A DNA stretch of 64,000 nt, from the NCBI GenBank assembly GCA_021798415.1, contig JAJZGO010000001.1, forward strand, positions 1-64,000, written 5' to 3'. The notes under the pieces are model-generated. The model searched no databases, had not been told where the DNA came from, and worked only from the letters and a program-made list of their open reading frames with translations. Source of the DNA: Thermoplasmata archaeon (GTDB taxonomy: Archaea > Thermoplasmatota > Thermoplasmata > Lutacidiplasmatales > UBA184). A program made the position numbers and the translations under genes. The first letter of the stretch is position 1; each line of letters opens with the position of its first letter. Below are positions 19,685-29,227 of this stretch, in pieces.

Positions 19685-20551
19685 CTAGGTCGGCGTCGGC
19701 CCGAGTTCGAGGGCGGCCGGGAACGGCAGCTTCCCCGTGGTGAGGTCGATCCGGTGCTCGTGCCGTCGCGCGACGAGGTATGTGCCGCTCGTGAGGGAAT
19801 GCCAGGCCCCGGGTTCCCCGTCGAACGGTTCGCTGCCGACGAGCACGCGGTGGGGGGCGGCGTGGTACGTCATCTCGTAGTACCGGCGGCCCGTGTCGAT
19901 GAGTCCCGTTCCGTGGTCGCCCGTCCAGAGGCAGAACGCCCAGAGCTCGTCCGGCCCGCGCGAGAAGAGCACGTTGAGCCCCGAGAACGGCGGGACCGGC
20001 GGTCGCTTCAACCCTTGCCAGACCCGCACGAGGTCCTCGACGGTCCTCAGGTAGCCGACGAGGGGGTCGCCGACCTCCTCGGTGTTGCGGACGAGCAGCC
20101 AGAAGAGCACCTCGCTGTCGTTCACGCCCCGCACCTTCGATTCGTGGACGCCGAGGAGCGGGCGTGTCTCGACGGGAAAAGGGATCGACCCGTTGTGCGC
20201 GAAGAGCGCCGTGTGGTTCTCGAACGGCTGCGAGTTCTCGAGCGCGATGAGCTTCTCGCGCGGCAGCTGGAGCGGGTTGCTCGCGTGGCGCAGGTGACCG
20301 AGGACGAGCGGGCTCCTCGCGTCGACGGCGGCCGCGAGGAACCGTTCGCGCTCGGAAGGCTCGAACGCCCCTCCGATCCCCTTTTCGACCCGCGCCCGCC
20401 CCCCGGCTTCGAACCATCCGACCCCCCAGCCGTCCTTCTGCGCGGTCTCCGGAGAGACGTTCGACTGGGCGAGGAGGGAACGGTCGGAGCGGGCCAGCCA
20501 GGTCTCGGCCGACTCGTCGCGGGTCGAGAGAAGCCCGAGCAATCGGCACAT
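19685..20551 (-). CDS. Class II glutamine amidotransferase (YafJ-like)
   Basis: A 288-residue protein starting MCRLLGLL, so Cys2 becomes the N-terminal nucleophile after Met removal. Further Ntn-type motifs are DGWGVGWFE, LGHLRHASNP and FAHNGSIPF. The domain releases ammonia from glutamine; no synthase domain is attached, so the acceptor is unknown. A TATA-like CTTATCT lies about 27 nt upstream, which fixes this ATG as the start of a leaderless message. Confidence 0.82.
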   Translation of the reverse strand: MCRLLGLLSTRDESAETWLARSDRSLLAQSNVSPETAQKDGWGVGWFEAGGRARVEKGIGGAFEPSERERFLAAAVDARSPLVLGHLRHASNPLQLPREKLIALENSQPFENHTALFAHNGSIPFPVETRPLLGVHESKVRGVNDSEVLFWLLVRNTEEVGDPLVGYLRTVEDLVRVWQGLKRPPVPPFSGLNVLFSRGPDELWAFCLWTGDHGTGLIDTGRRYYEMTYHAAPHRVLVGSEPFDGEPGAWHSLTSGTYLVARRHEHRIDLTTGKLPFPAALELGPTPT

Positions 20552-20572
20552 GGCCGCGGGCACCCCGGCCCC

Positions 20573-20582
20573 GTAGATAAGA
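20573..20582 (-). promoter_or_regulatory. TATA-like box of the glutamine amidotransferase gene
   Basis: Minus strand CTCTTATCTA is centred about 27 nt before the ATG at 20551, giving little or no leader. Confidence 0.5.
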
Positions 20583-20665
20583 GTCCGTACCGAATCGAGG
20601 GCCGTCGGCTCCCCGTCAGCAAGGCTTTTGAGTGGCGGCGGGACTAGTAGTCCCTCAAGCTCGAA

Positions 20666-20995
20666 ATGGTCGCCATCGAGGTCACTCCCGCAGCCCGGGA
20701 CCAGGTACTCAAGATCATGGAGAAGCAGGCGAAGCCCGGGGCGGCCCTGCGGCTCTACGTCCAGGGCGGCGGTTGCTCGGGACTCACGTACGGCATGTCG
20801 TTCGACCACCAGGAATCGGGCGACGAGGTCGCCTTCAGCGACCGGGGCCTCCTGGTCGTTGTCGACCGCGCGAGCGCCCCCCTCCTCGAGGGAGTGAAGG
20901 TCGACTTCCTGCTCGGGCTCGAAGCGTCGGGGTTCAAGATCTACAACCCGAACGCGAAGGAGACCTGCTCGTGCGGGAAGTCCTTCTCCGCGTGA
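20666..20995 (+). CDS. A-type iron-sulfur carrier (IscA/ErpA/HesB family)
   Basis: A 109-residue protein with the three family cysteines: Cys37 in QGGGCSGLTYGM and Cys101/Cys103 in ETCSCGKSFSA. A-type carriers accept Fe-S clusters or iron and pass them to apo-proteins. Length and spacing are normal. It is followed after 78 bp by a second, unusual paralogue. The stretch just upstream holds a small inverted repeat (GGGACTAGTAGTCCC). Confidence 0.92.
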   Translation: MVAIEVTPAARDQVLKIMEKQAKPGAALRLYVQGGGCSGLTYGMSFDHQESGDEVAFSDRGLLVVVDRASAPLLEGVKVDFLLGLEASGFKIYNPNAKETCSCGKSFSA

Positions 20996-21073
20996 GCCGC
21001 TCACCTGACCGCCAGCGGAGTTTTATAGCTCCGGCTTCGTTGAGCGGGTGGGCGAGTCAGGAGGGCCCGACGA

Positions 21074-21505
21074 ATGAGCGATAGTGGAATCAAACTCGAA
21101 GTTACCAAGGAAGCGCAGGACCAGGTCCGGGACCTCATCAAGGCCCAGAAGCCCGGGACCGCCGTGCGCGTCTACCTCCAGTCCGGTGGCGGCGGCGGCG
21201 GAGGCTGCTGCGGCTCGGGCAGCGGGGGCGGATGCGGATGCGGCGAGGGCGGCGGCGGAGGACCCTCCTTCGGGATGGCCTTCGACAAGCCCCGCAACGG
21301 CGACCGCGTGGTCTCTGTCGATGGGTTCTCGATCATCGTCGACGACATGAGCGCCGAGATGCTGAACGGGGCCAAGATCGACTTCGTCCAGGACCTGAAC
21401 GCCTCCGGATTCAAGATCACGTCGCCCAGCCTCCCCGCAGCCGAGTCGGGCCATGCGGAAGGCACGGGCGGTGGCTGCGGTTCCGGCGGCTGCGGGTGCG
21501 GGTAG
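21074..21505 (+). CDS. A-type carrier paralogue with Gly/Cys-rich insertion and tail
   Basis: A 143-residue HesB-fold protein. Residues 1-37 and 64-120 align with the neighbour, but the active loop that normally reads GGCSG is expanded to a Gly-rich stretch (38-63) with Cys45, Cys46, Cys54 and Cys56. The C-terminus ends in another Gly/Cys tail with Cys135, Cys140 and Cys142. It could hold a larger or different metal centre than a normal carrier (inference). The start is supported by the SD-like AGGAGG 9 nt upstream of ATG, and a TATA-like TTTTATAG sits at about 21022-21029, so it has its own promoter. Confidence 0.8.
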   Translation: MSDSGIKLEVTKEAQDQVRDLIKAQKPGTAVRVYLQSGGGGGGGCCGSGSGGGCGCGEGGGGGPSFGMAFDKPRNGDRVVSVDGFSIIVDDMSAEMLNGAKIDFVQDLNASGFKITSPSLPAAESGHAEGTGGGCGSGGCGCG

Positions 21506-21748
21506 ACCCACCCTCCCCGTCCAACCTCTTCTCCCACCTTTCCCCGACCTCTTGATTCCACGATCCCTGGTCGGGATCCCCTTCTGACCACGCCTAGGAC
21601 CACCTCGCGGGAGAGCGGCCGGCAACCGAACGGCGGGCGATCGAGCCGCCGGGTCGCGAGGTAACCTCCGACGAGCTCGACGACCGCAGGCCCGGACCCG
21701 AAGAGAGCCGGTGCCGCCGAGGAGGACGGGCACCGACCCGGGACCGGT

Positions 21749-21988
21749 TCAGCGGGGTCCTGCGGCCCGCCGTTGCGTCCAGACGTACAGCCCCAGGAAC
21801 ACGAGACCCAGCCCGAGAAAGAAGAGGAGGTTGGGGGTCTCAACGACCACGAGCACGATCCCGCTGAGGATCAGGGCCGGCGCCGTCCAGGAGGGCCAAC
21901 GCACCCGCTGAGGAGCGGCCGCGGCGATGGGGTCAGCGGCCCCGTGAGGGTCCAAGGACCCGCCCGGGCCAGGAAAGGGTTCGGCCAA
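21749..21988 (-). CDS. Small membrane protein, hypothetical
   Basis: 79 residues if TTG at 21988 is the start, or 51 if GTG at 21904 is used. The second half forms two hydrophobic helices (LILSGIVLVVV and LLFFLGLGLVFLGLYVW) ending in a basic tail. No family recognised. Start uncertain. Confidence 0.4.
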   Translation of the reverse strand: MAEPFPGPGGSLDPHGAADPIAAAAPQRVRWPSWTAPALILSGIVLVVVETPNLLFFLGLGLVFLGLYVWTQRRAAGPR

Positions 21989-22006
21989 CGGTCGACCCCG
22001 ATGTGA

Positions 22007-22216
22007 TCAGGGGTGACCCGAAGACGAGCCGGGGTGCTGACCCGACTGGAACGCGTCTCGGACGGCCTCGAGCACGCTGTGGGCGTGGGTCCAGGTGGGG
22101 ACGTGGTTGAACGCCACTGCTATCCCCGGGGCTACCCCCGTATGCGCGGCGGCGGCGGCTCCGGCCACGGCGATTCCCAACGCGGCGAGCACCTTCACGG
22201 CTACGATCGACATCAT
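22007..22216 (-). CDS. Small exported or membrane-anchored peptide, hypothetical
   Basis: 69 residues starting MMSIVAVKVLAALGIAVAG, a signal-like or anchor helix, followed by a short His-containing hydrophilic part (WTHAHSVLEAV). A TATA-like GTTTATG near 22249-22256 lies 35 nt upstream of this ATG. An in-frame start at 22264 is upstream of that box and so less likely. Function unknown. Confidence 0.4.
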   Translation of the reverse strand: MMSIVAVKVLAALGIAVAGAAAAAHTGVAPGIAVAFNHVPTWTHAHSVLEAVRDAFQSGQHPGSSSGHP

Positions 22217-22606
22217 GGCTCTCGGTGTCACCTCGGGCCATGGGCTACATAAACCATTGTTCAAGTGATAGCCCGGGCACGGCTCGAGCGGGGCGAGGCG
22301 CGGCTCCCGAGCGGCTGGGTTCCCGCGGCGCCTACCCGGAATCCGGACAGGGAGCCAACCCTCAGCTGCCGAGGATCCGGGCGCCCGGTCGCCATCCCTC
22401 GGGCGTTCTCTAGGTAGCTGAGCCCTTCGTGCGAACGGCCGTTACCGCGGAGGAAAGGCGCGAGCGATGCCCCGGACCACGGTTTCGGGCTCCGCATCGA
22501 ACCTCCCCGAACCCGCTCGGGCGAGGGCGACACCGTTGGGTGGGTACAGGCTCAAGACTCGGTTGCGCGCGACCACGCCCTGCGGTCGGTCGCTCACGAG
22601 GCGACT
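22217..22606. other. Gene-poor spacer
   Basis: Apart from the TATA-like element near 22250, I see no convincing gene here. Open frames on both strands have Arg/Pro/Ser-rich, shadow-like composition. Confidence 0.5.
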
Positions 22607-22909
22607 CTAGCGTTCTGGGGTTCTGCGGGGGCCCGACCTCGTCCGGAGAGCGCCCAGACGACGCGCGGCGTCCGCGTCGGTGATCCCATCGGCCCGGAGC
22701 GTCTTGGCGTGCGACGACCCGGCCCGGATCCAATGGACCGACGAGTGGGGTATCCCGAGCCAATCCGCGACCAAGATCGCCACCGCACGATTCGCTCTCC
22801 CTCCCGCGGGCGGCTCTCGACAGGCTACCACCCACCGCTTTCGCCACGGGTCCCAGTCGACGGCGTCCCGTGTGCTGCCGGCATTGACCCAGAGCGGTAT
22901 TCGCGCCAT
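22607..22909 (-). CDS. DUF167 (YggU) family protein
   Basis: A 100-residue protein with the DUF167 signature: PPAGGRANRAVAILVADWLG, then SSVHWIRAGSSHAKTLRADG. The family is small, soluble and widespread, and its function is unknown. ATG start at 22909. Single gene. Confidence 0.8.
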   Translation of the reverse strand: MARIPLWVNAGSTRDAVDWDPWRKRWVVACREPPAGGRANRAVAILVADWLGIPHSSVHWIRAGSSHAKTLRADGITDADAARRLGALRTRSGPRRTPER

Positions 22910-23242
22910 CGTGCCGACGAACCGCCCATGGTCTTTGGCGGGTCATCGGTTTCGACGCCCTGCGGTCGGCTCCGCTCGGAGCGACCGGCGTTCGTCCGCG
23001 CGCGCCTCGAAACCGCGCGACCCGTCCCGAATCCGGCTCCGCCCGTGCCCGTAGATCGGAGTGCCTTTACCGCAAATGACCGGCGCCGCCTCGGGCATCA
23101 GTCTAAGAACCCCTTTCGACCATCATCTCTCCATGCGGCGACCCGGGGAAACCGCGGAGCGAGACGACCGTCAGGGACCGAGACTCGAGGCGAGAGGCCG
23201 TAGCCCCTGAACGCACTCCACGCGGTCGAGGTAGGTAACCCG
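22910..23242. other. Gene-poor spacer
   Basis: No gene is supported. An AT-richer patch at 23064-23080 (CCTTTACCGCAAATG) could be a weak promoter, but the 44-codon frame after it looks like chance. Confidence 0.4.
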
Positions 23243-23602
23243 ATGATGGCCACCGGTAACGCCACCGCGGTTCTCAGGGACTTCAAGACTCGCATCTCCG
23301 CGATCGCGACGGCGCTCGTCTCGCTCGACGGGGTCGTCCTCTGCGCCGATGTGCCCCCAGGCGCGTTCGTGGATACGTTCGCCATCATGTGCGCGACCGT
23401 CCTCGGTGCGGCCACGGCCGCGAACATGGAGCTCCGCCGGGCTCCGCCCGAGTTCGTCGCGATCGAGGCGAACGACTCCCGGACCATCATCGCAGGGTGC
23501 GGCGCGAAGGGGCTGCTCGTCGCGATGGTCGACCCCACCAGCGACAGGACGATGGTCCTGCGCGAAGTCGCGAAGTTTGCCGAGCTCCTCAAGGTGAACT
23601 AG
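23243..23602 (+). CDS. Roadblock/LC7 domain protein
   Basis: A 119-residue protein with the Roadblock/LC7 fold pattern: an N-terminal helix, ALVSLDGVVLCADVPPG, a long helix FAIMCATVLGAATAAN, then FVAIEANDSRTIIAGCGAKG and LLVAMVDPTSDR. Such proteins are small partners of Ras-like GTPases (MglB type). No GTPase gene lies next to it. In archaea they are common in gliding or membrane-related regulation; its partner is unknown. Confidence 0.82.
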   Translation: MMATGNATAVLRDFKTRISAIATALVSLDGVVLCADVPPGAFVDTFAIMCATVLGAATAANMELRRAPPEFVAIEANDSRTIIAGCGAKGLLVAMVDPTSDRTMVLREVAKFAELLKVN

Positions 23603-23864
23603 CCCGAGGCTCGGGCCCCCGAACCCGGCGGGGCCTCCTTTCCCGAGACGCGGATCGAAGCCCGATCCTCGGGAGGTTCGAACGCGCACGCGGGACCGGT
23701 CGAGCTCGCGCCCGCATCCCCCGTGCGTCGATCGCCGGCGGCCGGGCGCGTCCGCCCGTCGTGAAATCGGGACTCGAAGGCGATTCCGGGACCGACAATT
23801 GATAAGAGACACGCCGCTCGTCGGCGGGCCGCGGGACGAGCTCGCGCGGCTAGGCGGGCGGCGG

Positions 23865-25667
23865 ATGGGGCCTCCGGAAGGAGATCGAGCGAGGGAAGAA
23901 GCGGTGAAGGACTGGCGAACGCCCGCCGAGATCGACGACTATCGCAGTACGCCCGACTACTCGACCACCGTCGAGTACCTCGAGCGAATCGCCTCGGCGT
24001 ATTCCGGCACGGTCCGCATCGAGAACTTCGGCAAGACCGGCGAGGGCCGCGACCTCAAGATCGTGGTGGCCTCGAAGGATGGCCTCTTCGACCCGGAGGC
24101 GATCCGGGCTTCCGGTCGCGCGATCCTGCTGGTTCAGAACTCCATCCATGCCGGGGAAATGGACGGCAAGGACGCCTGCCTGTCCCTGCTGCGAGACATC
24201 GTGCAGGACGCGAGCCGGGCGATGCTCCTCGAGAACGTGGTCCTCGTCTTCATTCCGGTGTACAACATCGACGGCCATGAGCGGCGGTCGGCCCACAGTC
24301 GCATCAATCAGAACGGCCCCGCGCTCGCCGGCTGGCGCGCCAACGCCACCAACCTCAACCTGAACCGCGACTACATGAAGGCCGACGCGCCCGAGACGCG
24401 CGCCTTTCTCCGGATGTTCCAACGGTGGATGCCGGATTTCTTCGTGGACAATCACGTCACGGACGGCGCCGACTTCCAGTACGACGTCACGTTCGCCCTG
24501 GACGTCACGCCCGACGTCTTTCCGGCGACCGCCGAATGGCTCCGCGACTCGGTCCGCCCGGAGCTGGTGCGTCGAGTGAACGCGGCCGGTCATCTTGCGT
24601 TCCCCGGCCCGATCTTCTTGAACGACGAAACCGACCCCTCGCAAGGTCTGGCGTTCCACGACAATCCGCCACGATTCTCGACCGGGCAGATGATCCTCGA
24701 GAACCGCCCGGGCCTACTGGTCGAGCTCCACATGCTGAAGGACTACAAGACCCGCGTCACTGGGGACTACGAGGTCCTCCGAGCGTTGCTGGAGGTGCTG
24801 AACCAGAGCTCGGCCGCTCTGATCGCTCTGAACCGAGAGGCCGACCGGGCCGCCGCAGCCCTCGGGTCGGAGGGATCGCGCCGTGCGCCGTTCCCCCTCT
24901 GCCTCGAGAGGAGCGGCGAGACGACGTCCGTGCCGTTCCGGGGTTACGGTTTCGTGCGCGGATTCAGCGAGGCTTCCGGCACGCTGGCGATTCGCTACGA
25001 ATCCAAGCCCCGGGAGATGACGCTGCCCATGGACGTGGGTGCCAGGGTGGCCGTTTCGGTCACGCTGCCCGTCGGGTACATCATCCCCCCGCAGTGGACC
25101 CACGCGATCGACGTTCTGGAGATCCACGGTGTGACGCTCCAGCGAACGACGGCCGCGTGGACGGGGAAGGTCGAGCGGTACCGTTGCTCGGGGATGCGGT
25201 GGCCGGCGAAGCCGTTCGAAGGCAGGTACCCGATCCTGCGCGGGGGAAACGTCGAGCGCAAGATCGGTGAATTCGGGAAGTGCACGATGAGCACCGAAAC
25301 CCTCACCTTCCCCCCGGGATCGGCGGTGGTACCCCTCAACCAGAGGCTTTCCAAGGTCGCTGTCCACTGGCTGGAGCCGGAGGCGCCCGACTCCGCGCTT
25401 CGTTGGGGGTTCTTCGATCCGATCTTCGAGCAGAAGGAGTCGGGAGAAGCCTACGTCCTGGAAGCGCTGGCTCGGGAGGAGATGGGCAGGAGTCCTGGCT
25501 TGAGAGCCGATTTCGAACACCGGGTCGAGACGGACCCGACCTTCGCGGGCGACCCGAACGCGCGTCTCGCGTACTTCTACGATCGTTCGCCCTGGGGGTT
25601 GGCCAACCGGATCGGCGATTATCCGGTAGGCCGTCTGGTCTCGCTCGCCAACCTGCCGGTGAGCTAG
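23865..25667 (+). CDS. M14 family zinc carboxypeptidase
   Basis: About 600 residues. The first two zinc ligands are in NSIHAGEMDGK (His and Glu), the third is His in FFVDNHVTDGAD. Substrate-side arginine and Asn in NLNRDYMKADAPETRAF are also seen. The N-terminal M14 domain (to about residue 330) is followed by a long C-terminal region of unknown fold. No signal peptide is clear, so it may act in the cytoplasm on peptides or peptide-like molecules. Starts at TTG 23799, ATG 23865 or GTG 23904 are in frame; the sequence becomes family-like only after 23904. Confidence 0.8.
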   Translation: MGPPEGDRAREEAVKDWRTPAEIDDYRSTPDYSTTVEYLERIASAYSGTVRIENFGKTGEGRDLKIVVASKDGLFDPEAIRASGRAILLVQNSIHAGEMDGKDACLSLLRDIVQDASRAMLLENVVLVFIPVYNIDGHERRSAHSRINQNGPALAGWRANATNLNLNRDYMKADAPETRAFLRMFQRWMPDFFVDNHVTDGADFQYDVTFALDVTPDVFPATAEWLRDSVRPELVRRVNAAGHLAFPGPIFLNDETDPSQGLAFHDNPPRFSTGQMILENRPGLLVELHMLKDYKTRVTGDYEVLRALLEVLNQSSAALIALNREADRAAAALGSEGSRRAPFPLCLERSGETTSVPFRGYGFVRGFSEASGTLAIRYESKPREMTLPMDVGARVAVSVTLPVGYIIPPQWTHAIDVLEIHGVTLQRTTAAWTGKVERYRCSGMRWPAKPFEGRYPILRGGNVERKIGEFGKCTMSTETLTFPPGSAVVPLNQRLSKVAVHWLEPEAPDSALRWGFFDPIFEQKESGEAYVLEALAREEMGRSPGLRADFEHRVETDPTFAGDPNARLAYFYDRSPWGLANRIGDYPVGRLVSLANLPVS

Positions 25668-26015
25668 GGTCCCCCCTACTCGCGGACGGCTTGGGGGCCG
25701 GCAGGTTCGCTGAGCCCCGATCCGGATTTCGGCCGCCTCGGGAGTCTAGCGACCGACCGGTGAAGCGCGCCCACCTCCCCTCCCAGAAGTCCGTTGCTCG
25801 GAGATGGGTCGACGCGGCGGACGGGCAGGCCTCGTTCGAACCCCACCGAACTCGGAGGCGGTCGCTACGAGCGAGGGCCCTCGACGGAAGGGTTACGTCG
25901 GGGCTCTCCTCATCCAGAGGGACCTTCGGGTCCCCGTGGAGCGGGAGCCGGGAGCGTACCGGTCTTCTCTCGGAGCCCGTATTAACCAACCGAGCCGTTC
26001 GCGGTCTCGAGCGGA
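25668..26015. other. Gene-poor spacer with promoter of the next gene
   Basis: No gene seen. A TATA-like GTATTAACC at about 25979-25987 precedes the dehydratase start by 30-37 nt. Confidence 0.4.
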
Positions 26016-26984
26016 ATGGCCGAACGAGTCACCCTCAACGAGATCCGAGCCGCTCGGGAGCGTATCGCCACTACCGTTCTGCGATCGCCCATAGTCCCAT
26101 GGCAGGGTCCCCCCGGCCGAGCGAAGATGATCTACCTCAAGCTCGACAACCTGCAACCCACGGGGTCGTTCAAGGTGCGGGGCGCGGGCAATTCGCTCGC
26201 CGTTGCCGCGGAAAGAGGATCGGTCCCGGGCGTCTACACAACGAGCGCCGGAAACATGGCCCAGGCGCTCGCGTGGCACGCCCGACGACTCGGCATACCC
26301 TGTACCGCGATCGTGCCGGAGACCGCCCCCGAGATCAAGCTGGCCGGGATCCGCCGCCACGGCGCGAAGATCATCCAGCTGCCGTGGGAGGGCGTCTGGG
26401 ATGTCATGACGGAAGGGCGATACGAACCCCTGCGGGAGCTGCTCTACGTCCCGCCGTTCAACAGCGATGAGATGATCGCTGGGAACGGCACGGCCGGCTT
26501 GGAGATCTTCGAGGACCTCCCCGAGACCAAGAGGGTCTACGTCCCCCTCGGAGGAGGGGGTCTCATCGCGGGAGTCGCCGCCGCGTTACGGGCATTGGGG
26601 CCGCAGATCGAGGTGGTCGCCTGTGAATCGGAGGCCGCCGCTCCTTTTGCCGCCTCCCTCAGGGCGGGGAAGGCGACGGAAGTGACCCGAACCCCGAGCT
26701 TTGTGGACGGAATCGGCGCCCGAAACGTCCTGCCCGAGATGTGGGACCGTCTCTTCGGGCTGGTGAGGAGCTCTCGAGTCCTCAAACTGGAGCAGATCGC
26801 CTCGGCCGTCCGGCACTGCTTCGAGTACCACCACATCGTCGTCGAGGGCGCCGGGGCCGCGTCGGTCGCCGCCGCCCTATCGGATCCGGATCCGGGAGGA
26901 CCCGCCGTCGCACTTGTGTCGGGCGGCAACCTCGACGCGGCGAAGCTGGTGGCAATTCTTCAGGGACACGTCCCAGGGGCGTAG
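26016..26984 (+). CDS. Threonine/serine dehydratase (PLP fold type II)
   Basis: A 322-residue protein. The PLP lysine is in PTGSFKVRGA (near residue 52), the phosphate-binding glycine loop is PLGGGGLIAG (near 175) and a further substrate-loop segment TTSAGNMAQALAW replaces the common SxGNHAQ text. It would convert threonine (or serine) to 2-oxobutyrate (or pyruvate) and ammonia. No regulatory ACT domain is attached, as in catabolic or archaeal forms. Racemase activity of the same family cannot be excluded. Confidence 0.85.
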   Translation: MAERVTLNEIRAARERIATTVLRSPIVPWQGPPGRAKMIYLKLDNLQPTGSFKVRGAGNSLAVAAERGSVPGVYTTSAGNMAQALAWHARRLGIPCTAIVPETAPEIKLAGIRRHGAKIIQLPWEGVWDVMTEGRYEPLRELLYVPPFNSDEMIAGNGTAGLEIFEDLPETKRVYVPLGGGGLIAGVAAALRALGPQIEVVACESEAAAPFAASLRAGKATEVTRTPSFVDGIGARNVLPEMWDRLFGLVRSSRVLKLEQIASAVRHCFEYHHIVVEGAGAASVAAALSDPDPGGPAVALVSGGNLDAAKLVAILQGHVPGA

Positions 26985-27313
26985 GCCCTCGTGCGAGCCG
27001 GTGGCCGCCCGAAGGGATGTCGACCCCGGCGCGGCTGCCCGACGGCACCGCAGGTTGAGCGTCGTTGGGCTCATCCCTGTCTTCCAACGACTCTTGCGCC
27101 TTGGTCGAACGGGTCGTGCGCCCACTGTGCCCGGGCGAACCCGCCGGCACGAGCATCCGTCGCGACCCGATCGGACGTTGCCGGTCAAGGTTCCCTCGTC
27201 CGCGCCGACCTCAAGTGCGCGGCTCGGCGCCGGGCACGGGTCCCGGCCAGTACGAACGGCCTTCGAACACTCCATATCGAAGCTCCCCTCTCGCACCGAG
27301 CGGCGACCCCCCG
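26985..27313. other. Gene-poor spacer
   Basis: No gene supported. The AT-richer CCATATCG near 27272-27279 may serve as TATA box for the DUF1330-like gene. Confidence 0.35.
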
Positions 27314-27601
27314 ATGAGCGCGTACTTTGTCCTACAGATCGAGTGGACGAGCGATGAGGCCCGGAAGTCCTACATCCGCGGACTGGGGGAAATGATCGAG
27401 AAGCACGGAGGAGATTTCCTCCTCGCGTCACGGGACTACCGCGTGGTCGAGGGCGCGTGGAAACCGGGACTCTTCATCGTGATCAAGTTCCCCACGATGC
27501 AGGGATTGTTGGGTTGGTACGATTCGGAAGAGTACCGTCCCGTGCGTGAGCTCCGTCTCGAGCATTCCCATTCGGACGCGCTGATAGTGGAAGGGGACTG
27601 A
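27314..27601 (+). CDS. DUF1330-like small protein
   Basis: A 95-residue protein starting MSAYFVLQIEWTSDEARKSY. The pattern of a ferredoxin-like alpha-beta dimeric barrel is complete, with FIVIKFPTMQGLLGWYDSEEY matching the DUF1330 centre. The family has no firm function; members are often stress- or small-molecule-related. Upstream in-frame extension to 27065 has shadow composition and is not used. Confidence 0.75.
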   Translation: MSAYFVLQIEWTSDEARKSYIRGLGEMIEKHGGDFLLASRDYRVVEGAWKPGLFIVIKFPTMQGLLGWYDSEEYRPVRELRLEHSHSDALIVEGD

Positions 27602-28243
27602 ACCGGGACGACGCCCGTAGCTCACGCGCCCTTTGAGCCGTAGTGACCGGGGGTTGGGGACACTGGAACCGGCGGGCCGGCAAGTGGTTGCCGGCTTGTG
27701 GCAGCAGTGCAGAAGCAGGGATCGACAGCGACCCCTTCGCACCGGGTACTCGGCGGGCCACGTTACGAACGGGTCGAGAAGACTCCGTCCGCCCAGGAAC
27801 CTTTCACCACTTTCGGAGTGATCGAGCCGTCTGCCTCAACACCGCCTTGGTCATGTGTCGCTGGCCGGTTCGCGTGTGGGCGGTGCATGCGCAAACCCGG
27901 CAATGTCCGTCCGGCCCGTGCAATCGCTTCGGGTGCATGCATCCTGCCGTCTCACAGTCCGTCGTCAAATCGACCTTCCTCCGAGCCGTTCATGGCGATG
28001 TGGTAGGCCGGGAGTGGCTAAAGCGCATGCCCTACCGCCGGGACGTTCCCCGTGGGATCGCCGACGAGCGGCCGGAAGACCGCAATCGTGACTGCGAACA
28101 AGACCGAACCCGGTCTCGCGGCGAAGCCCGTGGCATCACCCCCAGAACCCGAGCGGGCCCTTGCGACGATCCCAAGGGAGGAAGGACCGCATGGGCCTCA
28201 CCGACCCGGCCTCGCAGACGGAGGAGTTAACCGGCCGTCCGAC
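27602..28243. other. Long gene-poor spacer
   Basis: 642 bp with several open frames but none with protein-like composition. One frame near 27850-27890 is cysteine-rich (FACGRCMRKPG), possibly a remnant, and a 60-codon minus frame at about 27770-27950 has even composition but no start signals. Confidence 0.4.
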
Positions 28244-29227
28244 ATGAACCACGGCAGGGACCCGAAGGACTCGATGCCGACGACCGCCGTTGCCCGAGGC
28301 CGCTCCCGCGCGGGGAAGAGGGTCCTCGTGGTCGGTGCCACCGGCTTCCTGGGTCGGTCGGTAGTTCGAGACTTCTCGAGGGCCGGATACGATGTGCGAG
28401 GTCTCGTCCGGGACGCGGCGAAGGGTCCTCGCGTTCAAGAGGACGGAGGAACACCAGTGCTGGGGGACGTCTTGGACGTCCGGTCGCTCGAAGAAGCCGC
28501 GTCGGGTTGCTTCGGAGTGATCCACCTCGCGGCCAACCCACCGGCCGAGAGCGACACGGTCCGGGTCCGCGTGGAGGGCACCCGCAATATCGTGGAAGTC
28601 GCCAAACGGCGAGGAGTCGAACGCGTGGTGGTTGGTTCCGGTTACTGGGTCTACCGGGGGCAGTCCGAGCTCATCGACGAGGACTCCCCCGTCGATCCCC
28701 GGGGCGAGTCGCGGATCAACTACGATGCCGAGCGGACCGGCATGGCGGCGAACTCGCCCGGAGAGCTCGAAGTGCTCGTCGTGCGGCCGGGCATGGTCTA
28801 CGGGAACGGGTCGTGGTTCCAGGGCGTCGCGGAAGCGATCCGGTCCGAGGAGTACCGGGTCGTGGGGGACGGTAATAACCGGTGGTCCTTCGTGGACCGG
28901 TGGGACGCCGGAACCGCGTTCCGCACCGTATTGGAATCGGGCGAGGCTGGAGGAGTTTACAACGTCGTGGACGGACATCCCGCCACCCTACGAGAGTTCA
29001 CCGACTTCGTCGCAAAGCAGCTCGGGGTGCCGCCACCGGATTCGATCACGATGGAAGCGGCGGTCCGGGAGTTGGGCGATGCGGTGGCTCACCATCTCGC
29101 AGCGGACCGTCCCGCCTCGAACGGCAAATTACGCCGACTGGGGTGGAGGCCCCGGGTCTCCAGCTATCGGGACGGGATCCCCGACTTGCTCCGGGAAGTG
29201 TTCCCCCGCGACCGTAGAACTCGGTAG
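28244..29227 (+). CDS. NAD-dependent epimerase/dehydratase (extended SDR)
   Basis: About 327 residues. The NAD-binding motif is VLVVGATGFLGRSVV and the next hallmark is VIHLAANPP. The catalytic Tyr-x3-Lys seems altered: after SGYWVYRG the expected YxxxK site reads NYDAERTGM, so Lys may be replaced. The likely substrate is a nucleotide sugar or a steroid-like molecule, but activity is uncertain. ATG at 28244 or ATG at 28274 can be the start; a TATA-like GAGTTAACC lies near 28224. Confidence 0.75.
   Translation: MNHGRDPKDSMPTTAVARGRSRAGKRVLVVGATGFLGRSVVRDFSRAGYDVRGLVRDAAKGPRVQEDGGTPVLGDVLDVRSLEEAASGCFGVIHLAANPPAESDTVRVRVEGTRNIVEVAKRRGVERVVVGSGYWVYRGQSELIDEDSPVDPRGESRINYDAERTGMAANSPGELEVLVVRPGMVYGNGSWFQGVAEAIRSEEYRVVGDGNNRWSFVDRWDAGTAFRTVLESGEAGGVYNVVDGHPATLREFTDFVAKQLGVPPPDSITMEAAVRELGDAVAHHLAADRPASNGKLRRLGWRPRVSSYRDGIPDLLREVFPRDRRTR

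Noticed and set aside
27643..28230. 195-codon plus-strand frame in a spacer
   Set aside because: Uneven composition, no start signals and no recognisable motif; the Cys-rich piece in the neighbouring frame is too short to support a gene.
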